Assembly (NCBI GenBank): GCA_029465975.1 | Contig: CM055744.1 | Coordinates: 6,106,692-6,170,691 of the forward strand | Origin: Dallia pectoralis | Taxonomy: Eukaryota > Chordata > Actinopteri > Esociformes > Umbridae | DNA: 64,000 bases | Direction: 5' to 3' | In this document: one piece after another, positions 11,569 through 22,962 of the stretch | Layout of the letters: the number at the start of each line of letters is the position of its first letter | How positions within the stretch are numbered: position 1 is the first letter of the stretch | Translations under genes and position numbers: made by a program | The notes under the pieces: model-generated | What the model was told of the DNA's origin: nothing | Databases searched by the model: none | The model's input: the letters and a program-made list of their open reading frames with translations, nothing else

Positions 11569-13584
11569 ATTTTTTAAGATAAGACATCACCCAACCCCGC
11601 CCAACCACACCCAACCACACCCAATGGATGCATGTTATAAACATTGAACACATGGTCTTTGAGTGTCGGGCTACACAAGCAGACAGAGCTAAGATAGAGT
11701 ATATGGAAGACGCTGGGAAAATGACTCTCGAATCATGCAGCTCAAGTCCAAGTTAATATGCATCGAGTACCAGTCAAGTTGCAAGTGTTCCTCTTTTACC
11801 AAGTCAAGTCTCAAGTTGAGATGCAGCGATTAACTGATTTCACTATTTACCACAATTTAAACTGTCAGAGTTATGTAACCGTAAAGGCTCAGCTAGGCCG
11901 AGTGTTTCTGTTATTACTGTCAGACATGTGACAGTTTAAATAAGAGTGCCATTTGGGGTTGGGGGCTACCTACATTAGCAAAACAATTGCAGAGGGACCA
12001 ATCGTTGATGCTCTGTATCCACGGGAAAACGCCTGCAGTCGTCCGTGTGGTAGCATTTTGAATCGCTTCTGGGCATGTGTCTTTCATACGGGTAACAATG
12101 TGAGATTAGGAGCACTCCCTTTACGAGAGTGCTTCTATTCTCAGCTCGTTACCTGTATATAAAACACCTGGGAGCCAGAAATCTTGCTAATTGGCAGGGG
12201 ATCAAATACAAATCAATTTGTAATCCCAATGTAATCCCCTCCAGGGCGTCAGGGTGACCATTCACAGCCTGTTGCTTCCTCCTATCTGTGTGGAGTGAAC
12301 GATGGTTAGTCCTATGGTAGATTAGGGTTAGAATTTAGAAATCAAATAATGTCATTACTGCAAATCCAATCGAAGTTAATCTTGGCATGGATTATTTATT
12401 TTTCATTGTTCTTAGTCACGTTTAGCGAAAGAACACGTTTAGCTGGTAATTGTGAAACCGTGATTATTTCTCACACTATAATCGCACAATCAAAATATTT
12501 TATCGTTGCACCCCTGGTACCAAGTCGCAAAATATGTAACACGAGACACATCTCTGGCATGCACACTTGTGATATTCACTATATTATAATGTTGAGGAGA
12601 ACTGAAACAATATTGATGGAAAGCCAATTTGTTTTTGGCTTTTCACTCAAAGTCCTTTGTGAGAGCTAATTAGCTTTTCAGGAAATCTGCTCTCAGGTCG
12701 TCCTGAGAAGGGCATAGGTTACATGTACGTAGATCAGAACCATATGTGCATTAATCATTAAGGCTAAGGGTTGTCCAATTTGAAATTATTATTTAATAAC
12801 AGAGCAGTTTATTAAGTCACAGTAATAAACCTGAATGATCATCCAATTATGAATCATCAGGACTGTACACCAAAAAAACACAGTGATTTATTACGGATTT
12901 CTTTAAGAACTTGATTCAAGAGATCCACACCAGTCCAGTCATTGGTTTGTCTATATAAATAACCTCAACGCTCCAGTGGTAAAAAGCATTTAAAAAAATA
13001 CAGTCTCTGAACTGAAACGAGTTAGGAAAAAAAATAAATGTCTCTATCTTTAACCACCGTATGGTTCTGTGAAATACATTATTATCTTTGTTTGTACAGC
13101 TCAAAACACTTCTCTGAGATTTTTTTGTATTGAAGTGCAATCCATGTGTCGATTATATTTTAAAGAATATGCACACTGTGGATTGAGTTTCATTAAAATT
13201 GACAATATATTCACAGCATGCATGGTTTTGAGATTCGTAATGAATTTGCAACAAATTAACAAAAGTACTAACATAACACATTGTTTTTCCATGCAAAAAG
13301 ACATTGTAAAGTACATTTTTCTTTTCTGTTACACATTAGTATCACAGTACAAAACATTCTTTACACTGATCAGTTATATAGCCACCTATTTTGTATAACC
13401 AGTAATGTCACATTCAACATTATGTCCAGAGCAGAAGCAAATGTTGTGCTGTATGTCATTAAAATATCAAATTATTTGTTTCTAACATATTTTATGTAAA
13501 ACTGTAATACAGACTTTTAAGAGAAGCCTTGACTAAGCAAGTCTCTGTAGAATGTCTTTCTGTCTGGTCTCTGACTGTACATAA
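11569..13584. other. intronic sequence, mostly unique
   Basis: Holds short CCCAACCACA repeats near 11590, a Tc1 terminal fragment (12060-12215) and, near 12455-12520, GTGATTATTTCTCACACTAT followed by TTATCGTTGCACCCCT, which resembles a fish hAT-type end (weak). The rest is AT-rich and unrecognised. Confidence 0.5.
12060..12215. mobile_element. Tc1-like transposon terminal fragment
   Basis: TGTCTTTCATACGGGTAAC, an inverted pair around AGGAGCACTC and GAGTGCTTCT, then ACACCTGGGAGCCAGAAAT and CTTGCTAATTGGCAGG match the element at 53820-53945 (ACACCTGGGAGCCAGACAT, CTTGCTGATTGACAGG). It is a solo end or MITE of that family. Confidence 0.75.
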
Positions 13585-14223
13585 CATAGGAGCTGATGCA
13601 GAACTCACTCTATAAAGTACACCATGCCCGTCTCTGTGTAGGTCAGCAGTTATACCATAGGAACTGATGCAGTACTCACTCTATAAAGTACACCATGCCC
13701 GTCTCTGTGTAGGTCAGCAGTTATAACATAGGAACTGATGCAGTACTCACTCTATAAAGTACACCATGCCTGTCTCTGTGTAGGTCAGCAGTTATAACAT
13801 AGGAACTGATGCAGTACTCACTCTATAAAGTACACCATGCCTGTCTCTGTGTAGGTCAGCAGTTATAACATAGGAACTGATGCAGTACTCACTCTATAAA
13901 GTACACCATGCCTGTCTCTGTGTAGGTCAGCAGTTATAACATAGGAACTGATGCAGTACTCACTCTATAAAGTACACCATGCCTGTCTCTGTGTAGGTCA
14001 GCAGTTATAACATAGGAGCTGATGCAGTACTCACTCTATAAAGTACACCATGCCTGTCTCTGTGTAGGTCAGCAGTTATAACATAGGAGCTGATGCAGTA
14101 CTCACTCTATAAAGTACACCATGCCTGTCTCTGTGTAGGTCAGCAGTTATAACATAGGAACTGATGCAGTACTCACTCTATAAAGTACACCATGCCTGTC
14201 TCTGTGTAGGTCAGCAGTTATAC
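13585..14223. repeat. 71-bp minisatellite, nine units carrying copies of an exon end and its 5' splice site
   Basis: Nine consecutive 71-bp units start at 13585 and every 71 bp to 14153; a tenth unit (14224-14294) is the real exon-intron junction of the WW1 exon. On the minus strand each unit contains CCTACACAGAGACAGGCATG, GTGTACTTTATAGA and then GTGAGTAC, that is, the last 37 or so coding nucleotides plus the donor. The first unit (13585) differs slightly (CAGAACTC). Coding differences I see between intronic copies and the exon (ACT/ACA, ACG/ACA) are synonymous. Confidence 0.96.
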
Positions 14224-14245
14224 CATAGGAACTGATGCAGTACTC

Positions 14246-14247
14246 AC
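14246..14247 (-). promoter_or_regulatory. magi3: authentic 5' splice site of WW1 exon, first of ten tandem donors
   Basis: GTGAGTAC after ATAGA. It is the first donor in transcript order; identical GT positions recur every 71 nt at 14176 and below, down to 13608. Phase and the split Asp codon of WW1 fix it as the functional site (inference from the protein). Confidence 0.88.
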
Positions 14248-14416
14248 TCTATAAAGTACACCATGCCCGTCTCAGTGTAGGCCATTTCCCAGTTGAGAGG
14301 CAGGGGCTCCAGGCTGTTGTCGCGGGGCAGGGAGCTCCATGTACGGAAGTCCATAGCGCTACTAGACTGAGTGTAACTGGGCACTGCCTTCTTCCACAAG
14401 GCCCCTTCTTTGTGCT
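14248..14416 (-). CDS. magi3: magi3 exon, linker and first half of WW1
   Basis: A 169-bp exon reading HKEGALWKKAVPSYTQSSSA, then MDFRTWSSLPRDNSLEPLPL and NWEMAYTETGMVYFI plus two bases (GA) of an Asp codon. LEPLPLNWEMAYTETGMVYFID is the first half of WW1 with its first signature tryptophan; the second is in the next exon. The acceptor is a T-run then TTAG; the donor is ATAGA followed by GTGAGTAC. The donor and at least the last 37 coding nucleotides are the first unit of a 71-bp tandem array that extends into the intron (13585-14223), giving nine decoy donors. Intron retention would give an immediate TGA stop after the junction. Confidence 0.94.
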
Positions 14417-14728
14417 CTAAAAAACAGATATGGATGGAGAGGCAGATATTGACAGATGAAACGAGAGCACGAGAAAACAGAGAGCAGAAGGGTTGTCTGC
14501 ATGGACACCTCCAGTCTCCTCCTGCTCTCCCAGCATGCAGTGGGAGGAGGGAAATTTTGACGTCGCAACAGGATTTGCATGTAAGAGATGGTGTGTTCTG
14601 TTCAAGAGGCTCTGTTTTGCATGTGTCTGTCTATTTAGTTCAGTCATTGGTTTATGTGACATTCGTGTTCCATGTCAACTGTCCTGATTGGTACTGTATT
14701 CAATTTAAGAGCCCTTGTTGCACCTGAA
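14417..14728. other. intronic unique sequence upstream of WW1 exon
   Basis: Carries the acceptor region of the 14248-14416 exon; nothing else recognised. Confidence 0.5.
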
Positions 14729-15268
14729 CCTGTGCCTGTGTCCTGCCTACCTCTCTGTGCCTGTGTCCTGCCTACCACTGTGCGTGTGTCATGCCTACAT
14801 CTGCGCCTGTGTCCTGCCTACCTCTGCCTGTGTCCTGCCTACCTCTCTGTGCCTGTGTCCTGCCTACCTCTGTGCCTGTGTCCTGCCTACCTCTGTGCCT
14901 GTGTCCTGTCTACATCTGTGCCTGTGTCCTGCCTACATCTGTGCCTGTGTCCTGCCTACCTCTGTGCCTGTGTCCTGCCTACCTCTGTGCCTGTGTCCTG
15001 CCTACCTCTCTGTGCCTGTGTCCTGCCTACCACTGTGCCTGTGTCCTGCCTACCTATGTGCCTGTGTCCTGCCTACCTCTGTGCCTGTGTCCTGCCTACC
15101 TCTGTGCCTGTGTCCTGCCTACCTCTGTGCCTGTGTCCTGCCTACCTCTGTGCCTGTGTCCTGCCTACCTCTGTGCCTGTGTCCTGCCTACCACTGTGCC
15201 TGGGTCCTGCCTACCTCTGTGCCTGTGTCCTGCCTACCTCTGTGCCTGCGTCCTGTCTACCTCTGTTC
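14729..15268. repeat. 23-bp minisatellite, about 23 copies
   Basis: Unit GTGCCTGTGTCCTGCCTACC plus TCT, with CTCT insertions in a few copies. The 23-bp period is not a multiple of three, so all three plus-strand frames stay open (up to 250 codons); these are not genes. Confidence 0.97.
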
Positions 15269-15640
15269 CGTTTTCCCCGCTCTGGTCTTTGGAAGTTTTG
15301 GCCTTACAAAACACTAATCACTGTAGTGTACAATAAAGCTAAAAAATACACAGAATATTCTAGTATATTCCACAGAGCCGACACAGCAGCCTTGAGTATG
15401 ACACAATGTTGCATGTGTTTCTGAATCTCAGTAAACATGCTACTACTGTCACAAGATACACACACACACACACACAGACAACATGGATATAAGAAATCAG
15501 CTGCCTTCAAGGTGACCTCCACTGTGGTATATATCGAACATGCTAACGGCATAGCCTGGGGAAGGTTCCTGTGAGAAAGGACTTGCTACACAGACAGAAC
15601 ATGGCTGTATAACACAACCAGGTCCTGTAGAAATGTGACA
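15269..15640. other. intronic unique sequence with short CA run
   Basis: A CACACA run lies near 15459-15477. No other feature. Confidence 0.5.
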
Positions 15641-15902
15641 GTCAGAGTAACGTAGATGCGAAATGTGATTGTCTAGTCAGAGTAACGTAAATGTGAAATA
15701 AGAAAGTCTAGTCAGAGTAACATAGATGTTAAATGTGATAGTATAGTCAGAGTAACGTAGATGTGAATTGTGATTGTCTAGTCAGAGTAACGTAGAAGTG
15801 AAATAAGAAAGTCTAGTCAGAGTAACGTAGATGTGAAATGTGATAGTATAGTCAGAGTAATGTAGATGTGAAATGTGATAGTCTACTCAGAGTAACGTGG
15901 AG
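15641..15902. repeat. 35-bp minisatellite, about 7.5 copies
   Basis: Unit GTCAGAGTAACGTAGATGTG followed by AAATGTGATAGTCTA, with several substitutions between copies, so older or less homogenised than its neighbours. It ends about 90 nt downstream (transcript sense) of the linker-exon donor. Confidence 0.93.
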
Positions 15903-15994
15903 ATTAAATTGTGAAAGACCATAAGAAATAAGTTCCCAGGACAGCACAGAGCAAAAAGAGAAATTCAAGAGTTGAAGGTATGAGATGTTCTTAC

Positions 15995-16201
15995 CTGGGA
16001 GGCCGTTGGCCAGGGGTGGCCGCTCGTCATCGTCCTCTTCTTCAGGGACCACACTGTCCTTCCTGTCCATCTTACTGACCGAGGTGGTACGTTTCCGCTG
16101 GACCTCAGTGTCGTAGTCCTGGTCAAACAGCACCTGGTCCACCAGGTCAGGGTGCACCAGCGTGGGTTCCGCTGGAGGTTTAGGAGTCCCATAGTAGTTA
16201 C
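15995..16201 (-). CDS. magi3: magi3 exon, NYYGTPKPP motif and acidic linker before WW1
   Basis: A 207-bp exon that begins NYYGTPKPPAEPTLVHPDL, the strongly conserved end of the MAGI GK region, and continues VDQVLFDQDYDTEVQRKR, TTSVSKMDRKDSVVPEEE and DDDERPPLANGLP. The VDQVLF and QRKRTTSVSKM blocks identify MAGI3 among paralogues; the E/D-rich tail is a disordered linker. The donor is CCCAG followed by GTAAGAAC, phase 1. The acceptor is CCTCTCTCCAG, and directly upstream of it a 32-bp pyrimidine-rich tandem array runs for about 350 nt (16203-16553), so the polypyrimidine tract is itself a minisatellite. The TTSVS stretch could be a phosphosite cluster (inference). Confidence 0.95.
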
Positions 16202-16202
16202 C

Positions 16203-16553
16203 TGGAGAGAGGATGTGGAGGAAAGAGGAGAGACAGGAGGAGTTATGTGGAGGAAAGAGGAGAGACGGGAGGAGTTATGTGGAGGAAAGAGGAGAGACGG
16301 GAGGAGTTATGTGGAGGTGAGACGGGAGGAGTTATGTGGAGGAAAGAGGAGAGAGGGGAGGGGTTATGTGGAGGAGAGACGGGAGGAGTTATGTGGAGGA
16401 AAGAGGAGAGAGGGGAGGGGTTATGTGGAGGAAAGAGGAGAGAAGGGAGGAGTTATGTGGAGGAAAGAGGAGAGACGGGAGGAGTTATGTGGAGGAAAGA
16501 GGAGAGACGGGAGGAGTTATTTGGAGGAAAGAGGAGAGACGGGAGGAGTTATT
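16203..16553. repeat. 32-bp minisatellite forming the polypyrimidine tract of a 3' splice site
   Basis: Plus-strand unit GAGGAGTTATGTGGAGGAAA then GAGGAGAGACGG; on the transcript strand it is pyrimidine-rich (CCGTCTCTCCTC, TTTCCTCCACATAACTCCTC). About 11 copies directly abut the acceptor CTCTCTCCAG at 16202-16203. It contains repeated TCTCTCC, resembling PTB-binding motifs (inference). Confidence 0.95.
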
Positions 16554-17503
16554 CTACACAACCCGGGTTAAACAATGGCAGCCATCTGATAAATTATACT
16601 GTATTCACAGTTTTTCCAAATATAATCATTAGAAAGGGCCTATTCAGTGAAATCATAAATCATAAGCAGCTTAATTAAAGAACCAGGGAAAGATTGCCAC
16701 TGGGAATTACGGCTTTAGAGCAAATTAATTACTCTCTATAAACTTGATCTCCTATTTATTTGAACGGCTTGCGCTCATCCTATAACGCTTTAATCTATCT
16801 CCTGAAATTAAAGAAGGTACTGGTAGGTCTATTAATAGAAAATATGCATAACTTCATAACACATTTTTTCATATTTCTAGAGTAACAAAGTGGTGAAATG
16901 GGATGAGGACATCAAACAGCAGGAGCTCCAAATACAACCCGGAACGCTTGGAGGAAAATCCGTATATATTTCAGCTGGACATCGGAGCTCAATTTCTGCC
17001 TGCGTGAGAGCTCTTCCCCGGCCAAACGTTTGCGGCTACACTTATAAAGCGGCTAATGCAGACATCTCCCTTATAGCTGTGGGGAGGATGTGTCTGGATC
17101 AAAGCATCTCTATCACGCCGCCCCATCTCGTGCTCCAGATTCATCACCACATGGCCACCACTCATCCACGGTTCTCAGAGACAGCTTCATTATCACCAGT
17201 GGCAGAGGGGTAACGGGCACATTTTTGGACGCCTCTTTCCTATCACGCTGTCATTAATTAGCCAGACTTTATGGCACGCTGATTCATTCGCTGCACATCT
17301 CTGGGCTACTGGTGAATGTGTGTCACACGCAAGTGTGTGAAAGCACAGAGTCGCCAGAGTTTACCTCTGTTCTGTCTCACAGTGTGGGCTGTTCTATAAT
17401 CAGACGACCAGAGAAGGTGGCTTTGTAAATGTCATGTGAATGTTGACTCACCTGTCTCATACAGGATTTAAATAACCCAGCAATGTGGATAAAACTAATG
17501 CAA
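16554..17503. other. intronic unique sequence
   Basis: A 107-codon plus-strand frame (16890-17213) has no recognised domain. The CATTAATTAGCCAGACTTTA stretch near 17252 sits in a non-repetitive block that could be conserved noncoding DNA, but I have no evidence for that. Confidence 0.45.
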
Positions 17504-18193
17504 CAGGCTGAATCTGGTGGATTATACACTGGTGTGTACGCACGGCCAATCACGACCAGGCTGAATCTAGTGGATTATACACTGGTGTGTACGCACGGCC
17601 AATCACGACCAGGCTGAATCTAGTGGATTATACACTGGTGTGTACGCACGGCCAATCACGACCAGGCTGAATCTAGTGGATTATACACTGGTGTGTACGC
17701 ACGGCCAATCACGACCAGGCTGAATCTGGTGGATGACACGCTGGTGTGTACGCACGGCCAATCACAACCAGGCTGAATCTAGTGGATTATACACTGGTGT
17801 GTACGCACGGCCAATCACGACCAGGCTGAATCTAGTGGATTATACACTGGTGTGTACGCACGGCCAATCACGACCAGGCTGAATCTAGTGGATTATACAC
17901 TGGTGTGTACGCACGGCCAATCACGACCAGGCTGAATCTAGTGGATTATACACTGGTGTGTACGCACGGCCAATCACGACCAGGCTGAATCTAGTGGATT
18001 ATACACTGGTGTGTACGCACGGCCAATCACGACCAGGCTGAATCTAGTGGATGACACGCTGGTGTGTACGCACGGCCAATCACGACCAGGCTGAATCTAG
18101 TGGATGACACGCTGGTGTGTACGCACGGCCAATCACGACCAGGCTGAATCTAGTGGATGATACGCTGGTTTGTTTGCACGGCCAATCACGACC
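17504..18193. repeat. 53-bp minisatellite, 13 copies
   Basis: Unit AGGCTGAATCTAGTGGATTA then TACACTGGTGTGTACGCACG and GCCAATCACGACC. A second variant (GGATGACACGCTGG) is found at one internal copy and the last three. Confidence 0.97.
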
Positions 18194-19284
18194 GTGCACA
18201 ATACTCCCAAACAGCCTTGGAATAGCAAGGAAATCTAACATAATGTAATCAGTCTACTTAGTTCTCTATTCTCACAGAAATCAGAGAAATCCCAGTGGGA
18301 TTCTTTAACCCAAATGCATTAGAAACACTATTATAACATGTAAGTAGGTAATTGATGGTAAACTGCCCTGTGCCCCTTGACCAGACCTGAAACACACAGA
18401 AAGGCAGAATAGGGGCTAAGTCCTGACAGACTCTCTCTCTCTCTCTCTGAGCTCAGCACAGATGGCTGTCTGCTTGGCCACAGACCCAGGACCCTCTGGG
18501 CCACCCTGACACAAATCGCATCCCAGCAGCACTGCCTGGGAGAAGGGGTTTATCTCTGACAAATTTTATTGCCAGTTTTGCAGCCTTCGTCCTCTCAGCA
18601 CATGGTTTGATTCTTTTGCTGTTGTGTCACTGAATTCTAGAGACGAAGGTTTGGCACACTGTGGGAGACTTGACTGATAAGTTCAGTCAAATGGCATGTA
18701 AGTTAGTCTTTTTACTTGAAAACCAACCAATACGTTTTCCTCTTTCAGGGGGAATTCAGGTTCTGGGTGATATCTACAGGGATGATGGCCTTGGCCTTGT
18801 CACAAAAGTATAAATTACTGGCTCATCATTTTGACATTTTTTACAACTTAGGGCAGTTTTTTATGCTTACCGTATACTGGTTATAGACTCCAGATTCTCT
18901 CAAGATTCAGAGTTTAAATAACATTTTTCTATTATCAACCTCTTATCTTCTCATCTCTCAATAATTTCAGCAGACCTTCCAGATATGGATTTTAGTTGGG
19001 ACAGTATGTGGCTTTATATTCAATCTTTTCAAAATTCTGACCACAAGCAAATCTACTATAATTTTGCTCAAAGGTTCATAAACCTGGTTTCTTTACACGC
19101 ATAGTTTGGAAAAGCCCTCTATTATCTCAAATCTGGGACAAGGTAGCAAAACACTTTTATAAAAAGTAGCAAGAGCACTTTTTTGTCAGAAAATATGCCT
19201 GCATCCCCTTTTGTTTGAAATTTAAATGTTTTTTACTGTAATGCAGCTAAGACGATGGTTACGCTACAATGAAAGCCTCTTGCT
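18194..19284. other. intronic unique sequence with CT microsatellite
   Basis: A (CT)n run lies at about 18430-18449. Otherwise no recognised feature. Confidence 0.5.
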
Positions 19285-21127
19285 CTATAATATGGACCTG
19301 TAAATGATATAGACCTGTGAATAATATGGACCTGTGAATAATATGGACCTGTGAATAATATGGACCTGTGAATAATATGGACCTGTGAATAATATGGACC
19401 TGTGAATAATATGGACCTGTGAATAATATGGACCTGTGAATAATACAGACCTGTGAATAATACGGACCTGTGAATGATACGGACCTGTGAATGATATGGA
19501 CCTGTGAATAATATGGACCTGTGAATAATATGGACCTGTGAATAATATGGACCTGTGAATAAAATGGACCTGTAAATAATATGGAGCTGTGAATAAAATG
19601 GACCTGTAAATAATATGGACCTGTGAATGATATGGACCTGTGAATAATATGGACCTGTGAATAATATGGACCTGTGAATAATATGGAGCTGTGAATAAAA
19701 TGGACCTGTAAATAATATGGACCTGTGAATAATATGGACCTGTGAATAATATGGACCTAATTTGGACCTGTGAATAATACGGACCTGTGAATAATACAGA
19801 CCTGTGAATAATACAGACCTGTGAATAATACGGACCTGTGAATAATATGGACCTGTAAATAATATGGACCTGTAAATAATATGGACCTGTGATTAATATG
19901 GACCTGTGAATAATATGGACCTGTGAATAATATGGACCTGTGAATAATATGGACCTGTGAATAATATTCACCTAATATGGACCTGTGAATAATATGGACC
20001 TGTGAATAATACAGACCTGTGAATAATACAGACCTGTGAATAATACAGACCTGTGAATAATACAGACCTGTGAATAATATGGACCTGTAAATAATATGGA
20101 CCTGTAAATAATATGGACCTGTGATTAATATGGACCTGTGATTAATATGGACCTGTGAATAATATGGACCTGTGAATAATATGGACCTGTGAATAATATG
20201 GACCTGTGAATAATATGGACCTGTGAATAATATGGACCTGTGAATAATATGGACCTGTGAATAATATGGACCTAATATGGACCTGTGAATAATATGGACC
20301 TGTGAATAATATGGACCTGTGAATAAAATGGACCTGTAAATAATATGGACCTGTAAATAATATGGACCTGTGAATAATATGGAGTGTGAATAATATGGAC
20401 CTGTAAATAATATGGACCTGTGAATAATATGGACCTGTGAATAATATGGACCTGTGAATAATATGGACCTAATTTGGACCTGTGAATAATACAGACCTGT
20501 GAATAATACAGACCTGTGAATAATACAGACCTGTAAATAATATGGACCTGTAAATAATATGGACCTGTAAATAATATGGACCTGTGATTAATATGGACCT
20601 GTGAATAATATGGACCTGTGAATAATATGGACCTGTGAATAATATGGACCTGTGAATAATACGGACCTGTGAATAATATGGACCTGTGAATAATATGGAC
20701 CTGTGAATAATATGGACCTGTGAATAATATGGACCTGTGAATAATATGGACCTGTGAATAATATGGACCTGTGAATAATATGGACCTAATATGGACCTGT
20801 GAATAATATGGACCTGTAAATAATATGGACCTGTGAATAATATGGACCTAATATGGACCTGTGAATAATATGGACCTGTAAATAATATGGACCTGTGATT
20901 AATATGGACCTGTGAATAATATGGACCTGTGAATAATATGGACCTGTGAATAATATGGACCTAATATGGACATGTGAATGATATGGACCTGTAAATGATA
21001 TGGACCTGTGAATGATATGGACCTGTGAATAATATGGACCTGTGAATGATATGGACCTGTGAATAATATGGACCTGTGAATGATATGGACCTGTGAATAA
21101 TATGGACCTGTGAATAATATGGATATG
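19285..21127. repeat. 17-bp AT-rich minisatellite, about 107 copies
   Basis: Unit AATATGGACCTGTGAAT with variants AATACAGACC, AATACGGACC, GTAAAT and a shortened joint AATATGGACCTAATATGG that recurs at several spacings, suggesting larger duplicated blocks. The 228-codon minus frame across it is an artefact of 3 x 17 = 51 bp. Confidence 0.97.
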
Positions 21128-21818
21128 GCTTATGAAGGCACCAAAACACAGTGTAAGGAGTTCACCTCATATAAACTTTTGCACAGGTTTTTTTTAGCAA
21201 AAAAGTCATTTGAATCAGCCAAATGTGTCACTATATAAAGTACAACAAAACAGACTAGAGAAATCCTTGATGAAGCTAGTTATTATGGCAGAATTTTCAA
21301 AATAATTTTACAAAACAAATGTGATACCACTAATATCCTAACCGGATTACTTCCATTGCTGTTTGGCGTTTTCAGAGTGCAGTGAGACCACATGTTTGAG
21401 CTGCACTCAAGAGGACAGCAAAGTGCAGCCTAGAGGCCAGGACAGTCTATACACACGTATACGCCCAGCCTAACGCAGCATGTGTCCAGGTATGACAGCT
21501 GGCCAATAAAAAAAAGGCCTGGGAGGATGACTGGAGTCCTTAAAAAATAATTTTATGGAACTACTCCCATGTCAACCATGCGCTTATATCATCACGATTT
21601 TTATGGTTATCATCATTGTCATAATATAAATATGTGTCACTAAAGAAGACCTGTAAGTAAGAAATTACTTGATCCTCAGGCTGCAGTGGTCTGTGAATAG
21701 AGACCATAGAGTGGTATTGACAAGATCGGGTAACAGTTTTTTTTACAATGTTAACTAAAGAATCGTTTTTCATGGTTCAACTTTGTACACATACTTGACA
21801 TAGGGCAGAGAGGTAACT
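21128..21818. other. intronic unique sequence
   Basis: Nothing recognised. Confidence 0.45.
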
Positions 21819-22150
21819 GTCAGATGTCCGGTGCTTGGAGCTACCTGTCTGATGTCCGGTGGTTGGAGCTACCTGTCTGATGTCCGGTGGTTGGAGCTAC
21901 CTGTCTGATGTCCGGTGGTTGGAGCTACCTGTCTGATGTCCGGTGGTTGGAGCTACCTGTCTGATGTCCGGTGGTTGGAGCTACCTGTCTGATGTCCGGT
22001 GGTTGGAGCTACCTGTCTGATGTCCGGTGGTTGGAGCTACCTGTCAGATGTCCGGTGGTTGGAGCTACCTGTCAGATGTCCGGTGGTTGGAGCTACCTGT
22101 CAGATGTCCGGTGGTTGGAGCTACCTGTCAGATGTCCATGATTTGGAGCT
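21819..22150. repeat. 28-bp minisatellite, about 12 copies
   Basis: Unit GATGTCCGGTGGTTGGAGCT followed by ACCTGTCT; the copies from about 22040 onward carry ACCTGTCA, so the array has two blocks. Confidence 0.95.
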
Positions 22151-22711
22151 AAGCTTCTTATACATAAGCCACCCTGTCTTACATCTAGAATTTGTACATT
22201 TTAACTCATGCCCTACACTTTTCTCGTCAATCAGCAAGATTCCCTTTCCTATAGCAGATTGTTCCGTATAGCTACTGATTACAACATTTTAATTTTTCCC
22301 AGGTCAGTACAGTAGAAACTGAAATATAATTGGTGTGGTTTTGTTTGGAGATTAATTATTTGTATAATAAAGCCACCCAGAGTGCAGCATGTCATCTGTC
22401 TGTAGCCGTGTAAATAAGGTAGTCTGGCTGTAACTGATGGCAATAGCAGCTCACAGTGCTGATCCTACTGGTCCCCTGACTTGGCAGCCATAGTTCTTAT
22501 CTTACTATATGCAGTAAGATCGGAGTTCTGTCCTCCTCCGAGCCATCAAGGCTGGTATTTCCTGAAAGTGTGCGTTAGGAGGTGTCAGAGGCAACCTGCT
22601 GTCTGTCAGCTGTGACTTGACTCACCCTGAGGAGAACCTCAGGGAACATCTGGAGTGACATCACATTAGTCAGCACACTGTAAACAGCCAGGACCTGCAA
22701 GAGCCACAGCA
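22151..22711. other. intronic unique sequence
   Basis: Nothing recognised. Confidence 0.45.
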
Positions 22712-22962
22712 CCGAGCCACACAGCACCGAGCCACACAGCAACGGGCCACACAGCAACGAGCCACAGCACCGAGCCACACAGCAACGGGCCACAGCAACG
22801 AGCCACAGCAACGAGCCACAGCAACGAGCCACACAGCAACGAGCCACACAGCAACGGGCCACAGCAACGAGCCACAGGAACGAGCCACACAGCAACGAGC
22901 CACAGGAACGAGCCACACAGCAACGAGCCACAGCAACGGGCCACAGCAACGAGCCACAGCAG
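22712..22962. repeat. 13/15-bp GAGCCACAGCAAC minisatellite
   Basis: Units GAGCCACAGCAAC (13 bp) and GAGCCACACAGCAAC (15 bp) alternate irregularly, with GGGCC and CACCG variants. Confidence 0.94.

Noticed and set aside
13585..14223. Possible chain of 25-nt microexons between CTACACAG and GTGAGTAC in each 71-bp unit
   Set aside because: The acceptor-like AG has no pyrimidine tract and the branch-like TGCTGAC is too close; more likely simply copied exon sequence.
16890..17213. 107-codon plus frame
   Set aside because: No recognisable domain, and it lies antisense in a magi3 intron.
17504..18193. CRISPR-like regular repeats (here and in other arrays)
   Set aside because: Units are head-to-tail with no unique spacers, and the DNA is animal.
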